A stretch of DNA of 64,000 nucleotides from Oceanospirillales bacterium. GTDB taxonomy: Bacteria; Pseudomonadota; Gammaproteobacteria; Pseudomonadales; Balneatricaceae. The DNA lies in contig JAAEYW010000027.1 of NCBI GenBank assembly GCA_018223185.1, forward strand, positions 1-64,000, in the 5' to 3' direction. A model generated the notes under the pieces. That model was given only the letters and a program-made list of their open reading frames with translations. It made no database searches and had not been told where the DNA came from. Shown here piece by piece: positions 44,297 to 52,901 of this stretch. A program made the translations under genes and the position numbers. Positions within the stretch are counted from its first letter, which is position 1, and the number at the start of each line of letters is the position of its first letter.

Positions 44297-44521
44297 TTAG
44301 TGCTTGTGTCGCTGAAGAAGTTTAGCGGTGTTTTCTAGTTCCTCAAGATAACTCATCAGATCCTCTGTGAGTATATCGGGATGAGCGTTAAGAAGATTTC
44401 TGAGTGTTTCTAAGGGTGAAGGTGAACCTTGCTGTATATTGTTGATGATTGCTAAAAGCAGCGAGGTAAGCACCTCGAGGCTTTTTACGCGTGACTCCAG
44501 GTTGTATCCATCCATATTCAA
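44297..44521 (-). CDS. small protein of unknown function
   Basis: 74 residues, helical and leucine-rich: NLESRVKSLEVLTSLLLAII then LMSYLEELENTAKLL. No family recognised. AGGGGGGAT before the ATG gives an acceptable ribosome site. Codon use and composition look coding. Might form a coiled-coil dimer. Confidence 0.55.
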   Translation of the reverse strand: MNMDGYNLESRVKSLEVLTSLLLAIINNIQQGSPSPLETLRNLLNAHPDILTEDLMSYLEELENTAKLLQRHKH

Positions 44522-44663
44522 TCCCCCCTAGGATTGTCATAAAAAATGGCAACAACCGTTCATGTAAGTTGCCTCTTGACGTATGAGTAAAGTTTAGTCA
44601 AAAATCACCGGCTGTGAAGTGTAAATCATAAGATGTTTTCATGTGTCGTTTAGCTGCATTACT

Positions 44664-46097
44664 CTATGCATGTGGCAGCAGTGTTTGTGCCATCATCTCT
44701 TTGCTAAGTTGCCCCAATGTTGTGATCGCTTTTTCCAGTGCCGGATTGGAACTGTTTACACAACAGATCCTCATAAAGTTGCGGTATTTCCCTGAGGCAG
44801 AGAACAGTGTGCCGGGGGCGATGCTGATGCCCTGAGCTTTTGCGCGTATGTTCAGTTCATTAGAGTCGACGTGCTCCGGCAACTCCACCCATAAAAGATA
44901 GCCGCCCTGGGGATAGCTGATGCGGGTGCCTTCCGGCATTTCCCGCTTTAACCAGCCGATCACAGCATCACGGTCACGCAGATAGTCGCGGCGAACCCGG
45001 CGCAGATGTTTTTCGTAATAGCCCTGCGCGATGAATTCGGCCACCGCCATCTGAGTCAGTTTGGGGGTTGAAAGGCTGGAGAGGTATTTGACCATCATGA
45101 TATGTTCCCGATAACGACCGGGGGCGATCCAGCCGACCCGGATACCAGGCGCGATCGACTTGGAAAATGAGGAGCAGAGGATTACTCGTCCCTGGGTATC
45201 GAACGATTTTATTGTTCTTGGCCGGGGCAGGGTGTAACTCAGATCGCCGTATACATCATCTTCAATCAACGGCACATCGTAGCGGTTGAGCAGTTCAAGC
45301 AGGCGCAGTTTATTCTTGTCCGGCATCGAATAACCGAGCGGGTTATTGTTTGTCGGTGTCAGCAGGCAGGCTTTAATAGGCCACTGTTCAAACGCCATCT
45401 CCAGTGCTTCAAGGGAGATACCCGTTTCGGGATGCGTGGGAATTTCCAGTGCTTTCACGCCGTTAATTTTAATCGCCTGTACCGAACCAAAAAAACTGGG
45501 AGAATCCACCACAACAATATCGCCAGGTTCTGTTACCGCTCTCAGGCTGCAGGACAATGCTTCCTGGCAGCCTGACGTGATGATGATCTCTTCAGGGTGA
45601 ACACGACAACCTGAGTCGACCATTACCCGGGCGATCTGATGACGCAGCAGATCAGAGCCTGCTGCATGTTCATAATCGAGTACATGACTGTCAGCACTGC
45701 GGCTGAGTTCAGCCATGAGTCGTGTTAACGGTTTCAGCGTAGAGGCGTTAGTGTCCGGCAGTGCCAGACTCAGTTTGGTGGTTTCATGACTGCCGTATTC
45801 ATTGATCATATGTTGCAATTTTTGCCACTGAGCAACCACCAGAGGTTGTGGTGCCGGGTTGCTGGTGGCCGGGAGCTCTGGCGGAGCCTGACGCAGCAGT
45901 ACGTAATAGCCCGACTTGGGACGAGACTCAATGACGCCATCATCTATGAGCAGGCCATAGGCTTCCTGGACTGTCGAGATACTGACTCCGTGTTCCTGAC
46001 TTAACCCCCGTACTGAGGGCAGTTTATCTCCCTCATGGTAATAACCAAGATCGATCCGGTCTTTCAGCGTTGTGGCAACCTGTTCATACAGTTTCAT
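44664..46097 (-). CDS. MocR-type GntR/aminotransferase transcriptional regulator
   Basis: 477-residue regulator with an N-terminal GntR winged helix (about 1-75, GDKLPSVRGLSQEHGVSIST then VQEAYGLLIDDGVIESRPKS). It is joined to a fold-type I aminotransferase domain with PLP lysine in CSSFSKSIAPGIRVGWI and the PLP-contact segment TPTNNNPLGYSMP. MocR proteins sense PLP or aminated ligands and usually control a divergent gene; the divergent gene here encodes a DUF1127 protein. Repeated ACAGAT half-sites lie between them. Confidence 0.93.
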   Translation of the reverse strand: MKLYEQVATTLKDRIDLGYYHEGDKLPSVRGLSQEHGVSISTVQEAYGLLIDDGVIESRPKSGYYVLLRQAPPELPATSNPAPQPLVVAQWQKLQHMINEYGSHETTKLSLALPDTNASTLKPLTRLMAELSRSADSHVLDYEHAAGSDLLRHQIARVMVDSGCRVHPEEIIITSGCQEALSCSLRAVTEPGDIVVVDSPSFFGSVQAIKINGVKALEIPTHPETGISLEALEMAFEQWPIKACLLTPTNNNPLGYSMPDKNKLRLLELLNRYDVPLIEDDVYGDLSYTLPRPRTIKSFDTQGRVILCSSFSKSIAPGIRVGWIAPGRYREHIMMVKYLSSLSTPKLTQMAVAEFIAQGYYEKHLRRVRRDYLRDRDAVIGWLKREMPEGTRISYPQGGYLLWVELPEHVDSNELNIRAKAQGISIAPGTLFSASGKYRNFMRICCVNSSNPALEKAITTLGQLSKEMMAQTLLPHA

Positions 46098-46125
46098 TGA
46101 AATGGTCTCGTGTAGTGTATAAAGC

Positions 46126-46182
46126 AGTACAGATTTTTATATTCAAACCAATACAGATAATGAGTTTCAATATCTGTGTTGG
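46126..46182. promoter_or_regulatory. ATACAGAT half-site array, candidate MocR operator
   Basis: AGTACAGAT (46126-46134) and AATACAGAT (46150-46158) are direct repeats 24 bases apart. An inverted third copy ATCTGTGTT is at 46172-46180. The last two lie in a 12 bp dyad, CCAATACAGATA against TATCTGTGTTGG. Direct repeats plus an inverted copy are typical of MocR-family operators. Confidence 0.6.
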
Positions 46183-46261
46183 TGTGTTTTTTTTATTTTT
46201 GAATCTGTAATGGTATCAGATATATCCATAAACTGAAGCCCTATTATGGAGGGTTTCTAAA

Positions 46262-46519
46262 ATGTCTACGATTCTTATACGGTTGAAACAATACCAGAAA
46301 GCTTACTACAGCAGGCGTTTGCTCAGACAACTTGATGATCGGGCGCTTAAAGATATAGGCGTAACCCGTTCTGAGGCGCTGAGGGAGGCTCGCCGTCCTT
46401 TCTGGGATAGCAACGCTGACGCACTGAATCTGGAGAATGGATCTGTTCTGAGCGCTTACAGTGTTATTTCATTGATGTTTGTTGCCGGACTGGGGCTGAC
46501 CTTTTATCTGAGTTTTTAA
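46262..46519 (+). CDS. DUF1127 domain protein
   Basis: Small protein of 85 residues. The DUF1127 motif is RRLLRQLDDRALKDIGVTRS followed by EALREARRPFW. A C-terminal hydrophobic helix (VISLMFVAGLGLTFYLSF) suggests membrane attachment, unlike the shorter cytosolic DUF1127 proteins. Some alphaproteobacterial DUF1127 proteins affect RNA and phosphate metabolism; the role here is unknown. GGAGG upstream supports the start. Divergent from the MocR regulator. Confidence 0.88.
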   Translation: MSTILIRLKQYQKAYYSRRLLRQLDDRALKDIGVTRSEALREARRPFWDSNADALNLENGSVLSAYSVISLMFVAGLGLTFYLSF

Positions 46520-46605
46520 TGGTTTAAAGGCCAATAGACTGGCAGAGCACCCCAAAACAGTCCTATGCTAAAAAGACATTATAAAAATAAGATTTGGAGG
46601 TGCCT

Positions 46606-47214
46606 GTGTTTCAGGAATTTTATCCTTTACGTTTGCAGGACAATAGCGAAGTTGAACATCTGCTCACCCCTGAGGTGAATCAGCAACCGGTCACCCTGCG
46701 TAGCCCTGCCAGCGAAGTCATGACCGATTTCAGCCAGACAGAACCGATTACTGTGACTGAAGGAGTGTCAGTAGACGATGCTCTTGAGCGAATGAAAAGC
46801 CAGCATGTGCGAATGCTGTTTGTCATTACCCTGGCAGGCAAATTCGTAGGTGTGATCAGTGCACAGGATATTGCCGGCAGCAAAGTGATTGTTTATATGC
46901 AGAATCACGGCGTAACCCGGAATGAGGTGGCGGTAGGGCATATTATGCTGCATAAACAGTTTCTGCGGTCACTGACCTTTGATCAGGTTCGTCATTCCAG
47001 AATCGGCGATATCATGCTGACTCTGAAAAACTCCGGGGATCAGCACCTGCTGGTTGTTGATGAAACAGAGCTGGGGATAAGACGCGTCAGGGGTATTATT
47101 TCTGCCAGCGATATCTCCCGTAAACTCAAGGTTGGATTTGAGATAATGTACGAGGCAAAGTCCTTCGCTGAGATAGAAAAAATTATAACGCAGGGCGGCG
47201 AAATGGTTGTTTGA
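46606..47214 (+). CDS. CBS domain pair protein
   Basis: About 203 residues. Two CBS motifs follow an N-terminal tail: EVMTDFSQTEPITVTEGVSV to FVGVISAQDIAGS (about 40-95), then VGHIMLHKQFLRSLTF to VRGIISASDISRKLKVG (about 110-180). CBS pairs bind adenosyl ligands. No catalytic domain is attached, so it is a stand-alone sensor of unknown target. GTG at 46606 is favoured because GGAGG lies at 46595-46599; TTG at 46594 overlaps that site. Confidence 0.87.
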   Translation: MFQEFYPLRLQDNSEVEHLLTPEVNQQPVTLRSPASEVMTDFSQTEPITVTEGVSVDDALERMKSQHVRMLFVITLAGKFVGVISAQDIAGSKVIVYMQNHGVTRNEVAVGHIMLHKQFLRSLTFDQVRHSRIGDIMLTLKNSGDQHLLVVDETELGIRRVRGIISASDISRKLKVGFEIMYEAKSFAEIEKIITQGGEMVV

Positions 47215-47356
47215 TTATAAGCGTGAAATATATTTTCATCTGTTTAAAAATTCACTTTACAGAGGAGACGTTTAAACTATACTGCGCGTTTTCTAATGGA
47301 GCTAACCCTCCTCTTTTCCGCCGGAGACACCGGCAGGAGTACAGGTAAAAATAGTG

Positions 47357-48514
47357 ATGAAACTTCCGGATCATATCTCTGCTGAAAAATGGGCTCGCCT
47401 TAAAAAAGCTGCTGATCAGTATCAGACTCCGTTCCAATTGATTGACCTGCAAACCGTTGCAGAAAAATATCAGGAACTGAAGAGCGGATTTGACTTTGCT
47501 TCTATCTACTACGCCGTTAAAGCGAATCCACATCCTCAGATTGTGGGTCTGCTTGCGGATCTGGGTTCAAGCTTTGATATCGCTTCCATCTATGAGCTGG
47601 ATCAGGTGCTGTCGCACAATGTAACACCTGACCGGATTAGTTACGGGAATACGATTAAGAAGCGTGAAGATATTCGCTATTTTTATGAAAAGGGTGTGCG
47701 CCTGTTTGCCACCGACTCAGAAGCCGATCTCGAAAATATCGCTGAATACGCTCCGGGTTCACGGATCTATATTCGTATCCAGACCGAAGGTGCAGAGGGC
47801 GCAGACTGGCCACTTTCCCGTAAGTTTGGTTGTAACCCTGATATGGCGCTGGATCTGGCTATTCTGGCTAAAAAACTGGGTCTGGAACCTTATGGAATCT
47901 CGTTCCATGTGGGCTCACAACAGCGTCTTATTGATGTCTGGGATGCGGCTATTGCCAAGGTGAAGGTTATCTTTGAACGGCTTCGCAGCGAGTGCGGTAT
48001 TGAGCTGCGTATGATCAACATGGGCGGCGGATTTCCGGCACAATATCTGACCAAAGCGAACGATTTCTCAGTGTACTGTGAAGAGATAACCCGTTATCTG
48101 ATGGAAGACTTTGGTGATAACCCGCCACTGATTATTCTTGAACCGGGACGCTCTTTGGTGGGGGACAGCGGTTTGCTGGTCAGTGAGGTTGTGCTGATCT
48201 CACGCAAGTCTCATACCGCTCTGAATCGATGGGTTTACACCGATGTGGGCCTGTTTAATGGTCTGATCGAAACGCTGGGCGAGGCGATTAAGTTTCCGCT
48301 TGAAACGGAACGTGAGGGTGAGGGTGAAGAGGTTGTGCTGGCCGGACCGACCTGTGACAGCATGGATATTATGTACGAAAACTATAAGTATGAGCTGCCG
48401 CTTTCATTAGAGATCGGCGACCGGCTTTACTGGTTTTCAACCGGGGCTTATACAACCAGTTACAGCTCGGTTGAATTCAACGGTTTCCCTCCGCTCAAGT
48501 GCTACTGCATCTGA
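47357..48514 (+). CDS. type III PLP-dependent ornithine/lysine decarboxylase
   Basis: Alanine-racemase-fold decarboxylase of about 385 residues, probably making putrescine or cadaverine. PLP lysine is in YYAVKANPHPQIVGLLADLG, the glycine loop in INMGGGFPAQY, the phosphate contact in ILEPGRSLVGDSG, and the catalytic Cys of the second subunit in GPTCDSMDIM. The GPTCDSMD form and short length match the bacterial eukaryotic-like ODC group. Substrate preference is not settled by sequence. A terminator follows. Confidence 0.92.
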   Translation: MKLPDHISAEKWARLKKAADQYQTPFQLIDLQTVAEKYQELKSGFDFASIYYAVKANPHPQIVGLLADLGSSFDIASIYELDQVLSHNVTPDRISYGNTIKKREDIRYFYEKGVRLFATDSEADLENIAEYAPGSRIYIRIQTEGAEGADWPLSRKFGCNPDMALDLAILAKKLGLEPYGISFHVGSQQRLIDVWDAAIAKVKVIFERLRSECGIELRMINMGGGFPAQYLTKANDFSVYCEEITRYLMEDFGDNPPLIILEPGRSLVGDSGLLVSEVVLISRKSHTALNRWVYTDVGLFNGLIETLGEAIKFPLETEREGEGEEVVLAGPTCDSMDIMYENYKYELPLSLEIGDRLYWFSTGAYTTSYSSVEFNGFPPLKCYCI

Positions 48515-48526
48515 TCATCAACTTTC

Positions 48527-48554
48527 AGAAACCCGCTTCGGCGGGTTTTTTTTC
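48527..48554 (+). terminator. intrinsic terminator after the decarboxylase gene
   Basis: Stem ACCCGC/GCGGGT with TTCG tetraloop at 48531-48546, followed by eight T residues. Confidence 0.95.
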
Positions 48555-48658
48555 ATTTAAAATTAATTTATCTACACAGAATGGTAACGGCTCCTTCTGA
48601 TAGATCTGCAGCCTGTGTTATAAGTGAAGCTTAACACCTTTCTGTCATGGAGTTACGA

Positions 48659-49564
48659 ATGAAAAATGCCAATCTTCTTCAATCCCGAATTGATGCGCTG
48701 CTCAATGTCCTGTCTGAAGATGTGCTGATCCTGAGCCAGCAAGGCACCATCATTTTTTCCTCACATAACGAATCACCAATCCCGTGGGGAGGGGCTGATG
48801 AACTGGCAGGTAAAAATCTGTATGACCTATTTCCCGAAGATATCGCTTCGATGTTGCAGGGGATGGTTGATAAGTCTCTGAGCCTGAATCAGCTTATGGT
48901 CAACGAGGTTTTGTTTGATCCGACAGAGATCGTTCACCTGCAACAGAAGGGTATGGTTGAATCCTGCTGGGTTGAGGTGCGTATGGCACCCTCTGCCGGT
49001 GATGAACCCAGTGTGGTTTGCCGGATAGAAGATATCAGTCGGCGCAAAATGGTCCAGCGCGACACCTCTCACATACAAAGAGATCTGCTCACCGGTATGT
49101 ACAATCGCAGGGCGCTTATGCCTGTGCTTGCTCAATCCATCGCTCAGGCACTTCGCTATGACTGGATCTGTAGTCTGATGCTGATTAATGTTGATAGCCT
49201 GAGACTGATTAATGAACAGCGGGGCTGGGATGTGGGAGATCAGATTCTTAAGCGTCTGGCAGAGTCACTCAACAGTCTCAAACGCACTGCAGATTTTCTT
49301 GCCCGTGTTGGCGAAGATGGTTTTGCCATACTGCTGCCTGAAACCAATGCTGAACAGGGTATCCTGGCGGCTAAGCGGGTACGCAGTATGGTGTCTGATC
49401 TGTCGGCTCCGCATTCGGGTACCGATATTCATTTTACTGTCAGTATTGGTGTCGCCACGCTATCAGGGGAGGAGGACAGCGCTGAATCAATGTATAGCCG
49501 GGCAGAGGCTTGCCTGCAGCTTTCTAAACAGCAGGGCGGAAACCGTATAAGCGGCAGTGAGTGA
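48659..49564 (+). CDS. PAS-GGDEF protein with degenerate active site and intact I-site
   Basis: Cytosolic protein of about 301 residues with a PAS domain (about 5-130, DVLILSQQGTIIFSSHNE) and a GGDEF-fold domain (about 145-300). The catalytic motif is GEDGF (LARVGEDGFAILLPE) instead of GGDEF, so cyclase activity is unlikely. The RxxD inhibitory site is kept as RTAD exactly five residues upstream. Such proteins can act as c-di-GMP receptors. The ATG at 48659 has GGAG eight bases upstream. Confidence 0.88.
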   Translation: MKNANLLQSRIDALLNVLSEDVLILSQQGTIIFSSHNESPIPWGGADELAGKNLYDLFPEDIASMLQGMVDKSLSLNQLMVNEVLFDPTEIVHLQQKGMVESCWVEVRMAPSAGDEPSVVCRIEDISRRKMVQRDTSHIQRDLLTGMYNRRALMPVLAQSIAQALRYDWICSLMLINVDSLRLINEQRGWDVGDQILKRLAESLNSLKRTADFLARVGEDGFAILLPETNAEQGILAAKRVRSMVSDLSAPHSGTDIHFTVSIGVATLSGEEDSAESMYSRAEACLQLSKQQGGNRISGSE

Positions 49565-49887
49565 TTCTGTTCGTTTCGGATCCGGGCTATTAAACCGTTT
49601 TATTCAGCTCAGCGGAGTGTGTTAAAGCAGTGTTCAGCTACCGCTGGTGTTCTATTGCATGTTAATTCAGGTGATAGCCCTGCAAGAACAGGATTGGCTG
49701 TAATCTTCCCTGTTCTGCACTTTTATTATTGATTAGTGCATACCGGCAATACCCGTGAAAGAAAGCCGGATAAAGAAAGCTTGATAAAGAACGATCCATA
49801 AAAAAGCAGCCCCTGACGCGGCTGCTTTTTTGCGATTATACGACACAGGTGGCTCACTAAGTACTTAGCTCAACCACCTTTATCAAC
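49565..49887. other. 323 bp gap with two hairpins and no gene
   Basis: Between the convergent PAS-GGDEF gene and hisC. Holds an AGAACAGG/CCTGTTCT hairpin near 49684-49719 and the shared terminator at 49799-49831. No coding region recognised. Confidence 0.6.
49799..49831. terminator. bidirectional intrinsic terminator downstream of hisC
   Basis: Stem GCAGCC/GGCTGC (49806-49811 and 49820-49825) with an A-run on one side and a T-run on the other. Works for hisC on the minus strand and possibly for the convergent GGDEF gene. Confidence 0.9.
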
Positions 49888-50949
49888 TCAGATCTGCGGA
49901 TGTTGTTTCAGGGTTTCAATCAGGGTCTGCATCTCTGCAGATGTGCCGATGGTGATACGCAGAAAGTTCTCGATGCCGGGCTTGCTGAAGTGTCTCACCA
50001 ACAGGTTATTGCTGCGCAGGTACTGCATCAGCTCAGCGCCACTGATCGATTTATGGCTGGTGAAGACAAAGTTAGTTTTAGACGGGATGACCCTGAATCC
50101 CATCTGCTCCAGCTGAGCTGTCGTCCATTCCCGGCAATCGATGATCTTCTGGTTGGTTTCATTAAAGTATTCAACATCTTCGAGGGCGGCTACTGCTCCC
50201 ACAATCGCCAGACTATCCAATGGATAGGAGTTAAAAGAGTTTTTCACTCGCTCCAGCCCGGCAATCAGGTCCTCATGTCCCAGTGCAAAACCGATGCGCA
50301 GGCCTGCCAGGCTGCGTGATTTAGAGAAGGTCTGAATCACCAGTACATTGTCATAGTTGTGGATCAGCTCGACGGCTGAGCTGCCGCCAAAATCGATATA
50401 GGCTTCATCAACGATAACCAGCGATTCACTGTTTTTTTGCAGTAGTGTTTCGATCGCGTCAAGTGCTGTCTGACGCCCGGTAGGCGCATTTGGGTTGGCG
50501 AAGATGATACCGCCATTAGGCTGATCGTAATCGGCGAAATTAATTTCAAAATCTTCGGTCAGTGGAATCTGGCGATATTTGATATCGTACAGATTGCAGT
50601 AGACATCGTAGAAGCTGTAAGTCGTTTCCGGTAACAGCAGCGGCTTGTCCTGACGGAAGAACGCCATAAATGCCAGCGCCAGAACTTCATCCGAGCCGTT
50701 GCCGACAAAGATATTGCTGTATTGCAGCTGAAAATGATTCGCCAGAGACTGTTTCAGCGCCGTGGCATCGGGGTCACAGTAGAGGCGTAAACGGTCTTTG
50801 GGGTAGTTGTTAATCGCCTCAGCAACCCTGGGAGAGGGGGGATAAGGGTTTTCATTGGTATTCAGTTTAATCAGGTTATCAACCTTTGGCTGCTCACCCG
50901 GAACATAAGGTGTCAGCTGGCTGATGGCCGGGCTCCAGTATTTACTCAT
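49888..50949 (-). CDS. hisC: histidinol-phosphate aminotransferase
   Basis: Class I/II PLP aminotransferase converting imidazole acetol phosphate to histidinol phosphate. 353 residues. Landmarks are LTPYVPGEQPKVDNLIKLNT, NENPYPPSPRV, FVGNGSDEVLALAFMAF, IIFANPNAPTGRQT, DEAYIDFGG and PLP lysine in IQTFSKSRSLAGLRIGFALG. The gene stands alone rather than in a his operon, common for one of several hisC copies. The last minus-strand feature upstream is the tandem sRNA-like pair. Confidence 0.95.
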   Translation of the reverse strand: MSKYWSPAISQLTPYVPGEQPKVDNLIKLNTNENPYPPSPRVAEAINNYPKDRLRLYCDPDATALKQSLANHFQLQYSNIFVGNGSDEVLALAFMAFFRQDKPLLLPETTYSFYDVYCNLYDIKYRQIPLTEDFEINFADYDQPNGGIIFANPNAPTGRQTALDAIETLLQKNSESLVIVDEAYIDFGGSSAVELIHNYDNVLVIQTFSKSRSLAGLRIGFALGHEDLIAGLERVKNSFNSYPLDSLAIVGAVAALEDVEYFNETNQKIIDCREWTTAQLEQMGFRVIPSKTNFVFTSHKSISGAELMQYLRSNNLLVRHFSKPGIENFLRITIGTSAEMQTLIETLKQHPQI

Positions 50950-51099
50950 GATGGATCGCGTGTCGCTATAATAAGGAGTTTGCAGAAAGTGCGCCGTAGG
51001 GATGGAACAGTTCTTCCCGGGCGGCAGCTGTTGGGCTTAGCATATCAAATAGCGACTCATCCTCGCTATACCTATCGGTGTGCGATAAAAGAATGACAT

Positions 51100-51170
51100 A
51101 AAAAAACAGCCCGGAGGGAAGGGGGCCACCGGGCTGTTCGGGTCTTACTTATTACGTTGATGTAAATATA
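51100..51170 (-). ncRNA. candidate small RNA, unit A of a tandem pair
   Basis: On the minus strand the unit ends in an intrinsic terminator, stem CAGCCCGG/CCGGGCTG (51107-51114 with 51129-51136) followed by seven T residues. The 14-nt loop holds CCCCCTTCCCT and with the stem base gives CCTTCCCTCC. The 5' part (TACATCAACGTA, AAGACC) is shared with unit B 160 bases upstream. The stem differs from unit B by a compensatory A-T to T-A swap. Not yet shown to be transcribed. A plain terminator is the alternative. Confidence 0.55.
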
Positions 51171-51261
51171 TAGATAGCAAAAATCTGAGAAAGTTCAGCT
51201 AAAACTATTTTTTAATATGATCGTAGTGAGTGGGTGCCGTGAGAGTGAAATGCTGGCCTAT

Positions 51262-51330
51262 AAAAAACTGCCCGGAGGGAAGGGGATCCCCCGGGCAGTT
51301 TCGGTCTTGCATAGTACGTTGATGTATAAA
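51262..51330 (-). ncRNA. candidate small RNA, unit B of a tandem pair
   Basis: Paralogue of unit A. Stem CTGCCCGG/CCGGGCAG (51268-51275 with 51291-51298), then a T6 run on the minus strand. The loop contains CCCCTTCCCT. The upstream shared block ACATCAACGTA is at about 51315-51325. Sequences further 5' (CTGAAC, and the AT-rich TTTATACA box) resemble a promoter and are partly shared with unit A (TAGCTGAAC in both). Confidence 0.55.
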
Positions 51331-51505
51331 TTTAGAGACGTCTGTTCAGCTAAAGTTCATAAAAAAATTAATTTTTTTTGTGTTTTTTTAAGAATAATTT
51401 AACCTTTTGTTTTTAAAGTAATTATTTTATGAAATTAAGCCTGAAGCTACCCGGGGATGGTGTTTGTCGGGGGTGGGATACGCCCTCTGATCTAATATTT
51501 CCGGA

Positions 51506-51940
51506 TTAAGCGACAGAGTGATCGTAACGGCCGACAAACATGGCAGTAACGTTATCCATAGTTGATATATGATTAACCAGCCAGTGGCACAGCGTTGTTT
51601 TGAGGAAGTCATCAAGCAGATCAGTATTCTGATTTTTCTGCCACTGCAACAGTATCTGAGCGAGTTCCTCCAGTACCCGTTCATGCTCACCTTTATGACA
51701 CTCATAAGCGGGAAAATTCACCCGTACCATCTCGGCTTCTTCGTGAGCAAAATGATTCTTACTGTGTGCATAGATCTCTTTTAGCAGGGGTTCTATCTGC
51801 TGCTGTGACTCTCTATCTCCTTTATGCGTCTGCTGGATAAGCTGATCCAGTTGGTTTATCTGTTCGGCCGCAGCTGCGTGGTCGTGGTTCATAAAGTCGA
51901 GCCCTACCACCGGAATCTGTTCACGTTTTAACAGTGTCAT
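51506..51940 (-). CDS. bacteriohemerythrin
   Basis: Four-helix di-iron oxygen-binding protein of about 144 residues. Ligands are in VGLDFMNHDHAAAAEQINQL (His), HSKNHFAHEEAEM (HxxxH...E), the YECHKGEHERVL segment, and CHWLVNHISTMD (HxxxxD). Likely an oxygen sensor, store or carrier. The ATG at 51940 with GAGGAG upstream is better than the in-frame ATG at 51955. Confidence 0.93.
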   Translation of the reverse strand: MTLLKREQIPVVGLDFMNHDHAAAAEQINQLDQLIQQTHKGDRESQQQIEPLLKEIYAHSKNHFAHEEAEMVRVNFPAYECHKGEHERVLEELAQILLQWQKNQNTDLLDDFLKTTLCHWLVNHISTMDNVTAMFVGRYDHSVA

Positions 51941-51955
51941 CTGATTTCTCCTCAA

Positions 51956-52557
51956 TAATGGTTGGTTCCGATATTACGCTAAGCGGATTATTGCTCCTTG
52001 TCTGATATCAAGAATCCCATGACTGGAAAGATTGAAATTTATTTTCAATTTTATGATTACAGAAGGTTAGCAAGCATTTAACCGGCTTGCGGAACAGGAG
52101 CGTAATTCTCTGAATGCTGAATAAAACGGTAAGAGAGGCGAGCGTGATCGCTACGGGGGTTACACGTTGTCGTTTTCTGAAGTCTGACAGCAACGGTCTG
52201 AGTGTGGGACTTGATTTTGCCGCAACGGCCCGACTTGCAACAGACGCTGCCGCGGCAGATACTTGAAACAGGATCTGCCTGACTGCAGCAGAATCTGTTT
52301 TGCACCATGCCACAGTCCTTATTCAGCTTAGCCAGATATCAGGGCGACTACCGACTGAGCCCGTCCGGACGAGCGTTGTGGTGACTTCCTGCATGCGCAG
52401 GGATTGATTGCGATATGCGATATGGTTGCAGGGTAAGCGCACAGAATCAGACGCTCAGGTTCCGGACAGAACAATGCTGTTGCTGGCTGACCCTTGTGTG
52501 CAATTTGAAATAAAGCTGAAACCAGAGAGTTAAGGCAAACAATGGAAATCTGTCTGA
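51956..52557. other. 602 bp gap with only doubtful small frames
   Basis: Between hemerythrin and hypA. A plus-strand frame of 50 codons starts near 52117 and a Cys-rich minus-strand frame of 76 codons lies at 52078-52308. Neither resembles a known family, and they overlap each other. The segment 52320-52540 might be a decayed gene. I make no call. Confidence 0.4.
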
Positions 52558-52899
52558 ATGCATGAGATGTCGATCTGCGAAGGGATCATTCAGGTGTTGG
52601 AAGAGCAGGCCGTCAGTCAACAGTACCAGCGGGTTAAAACGATCTGGCTGGAAATTGGACCGTTGGCAATGGTTGAGACCGATGCGTTACGTTTTTGTTT
52701 TGAGGCAGTAACCCGTCACACCCTTGCCAAGGGAGCCCGGTTAGAAATAATTGAATTACCGGGGCAGGCGTTGTGTCTGCAGTGTGCTAAACCCGTCAGT
52801 ATTACAACGCGCTTCGACGTCTGTAGTGAGTGCGGCAGTTATCAGCTGCAGGTTACTCAGGGTGAAGAACTAAGAATAAAAGAGTTAGAGGTGGAATAG
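52558..52899 (+). CDS. hypA: hydrogenase nickel incorporation protein HypA
   Basis: Nickel metallochaperone of 113 residues for [NiFe]-hydrogenase (or urease) maturation. The nickel site is the N-terminal [17 protein letters not shown], with His2 essential in the family. The zinc site is two CxxC pairs in [10 protein letters not shown] and DVCSECGSY. It lies three bases from hypB. No hydrogenase structural gene or other hyp gene is in the window. Confidence 0.95.
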   Translation: MHEMSICEGIIQVLEEQAVSQQYQRVKTIWLEIGPLAMVETDALRFCFEAVTRHTLAKGARLEIIELPGQALCLQCAKPVSITTRFDVCSECGSYQLQVTQGEELRIKELEVE

Positions 52900-52901
52900 C
52901 C

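Noticed and set aside
51100-51330. CRISPR-like reading of the two GC-rich repeats.
   Set aside because: Only two diverged copies, unequal context, T-runs after each hairpin on the minus strand; they fit terminators or small RNAs, not repeats with spacers.
52078-52313. Cys-rich minus-strand 76-codon frame and an overlapping 101-codon frame.
   Set aside because: Two overlapping frames of the same strand with no family match or clear ribosome site; likely open by chance.
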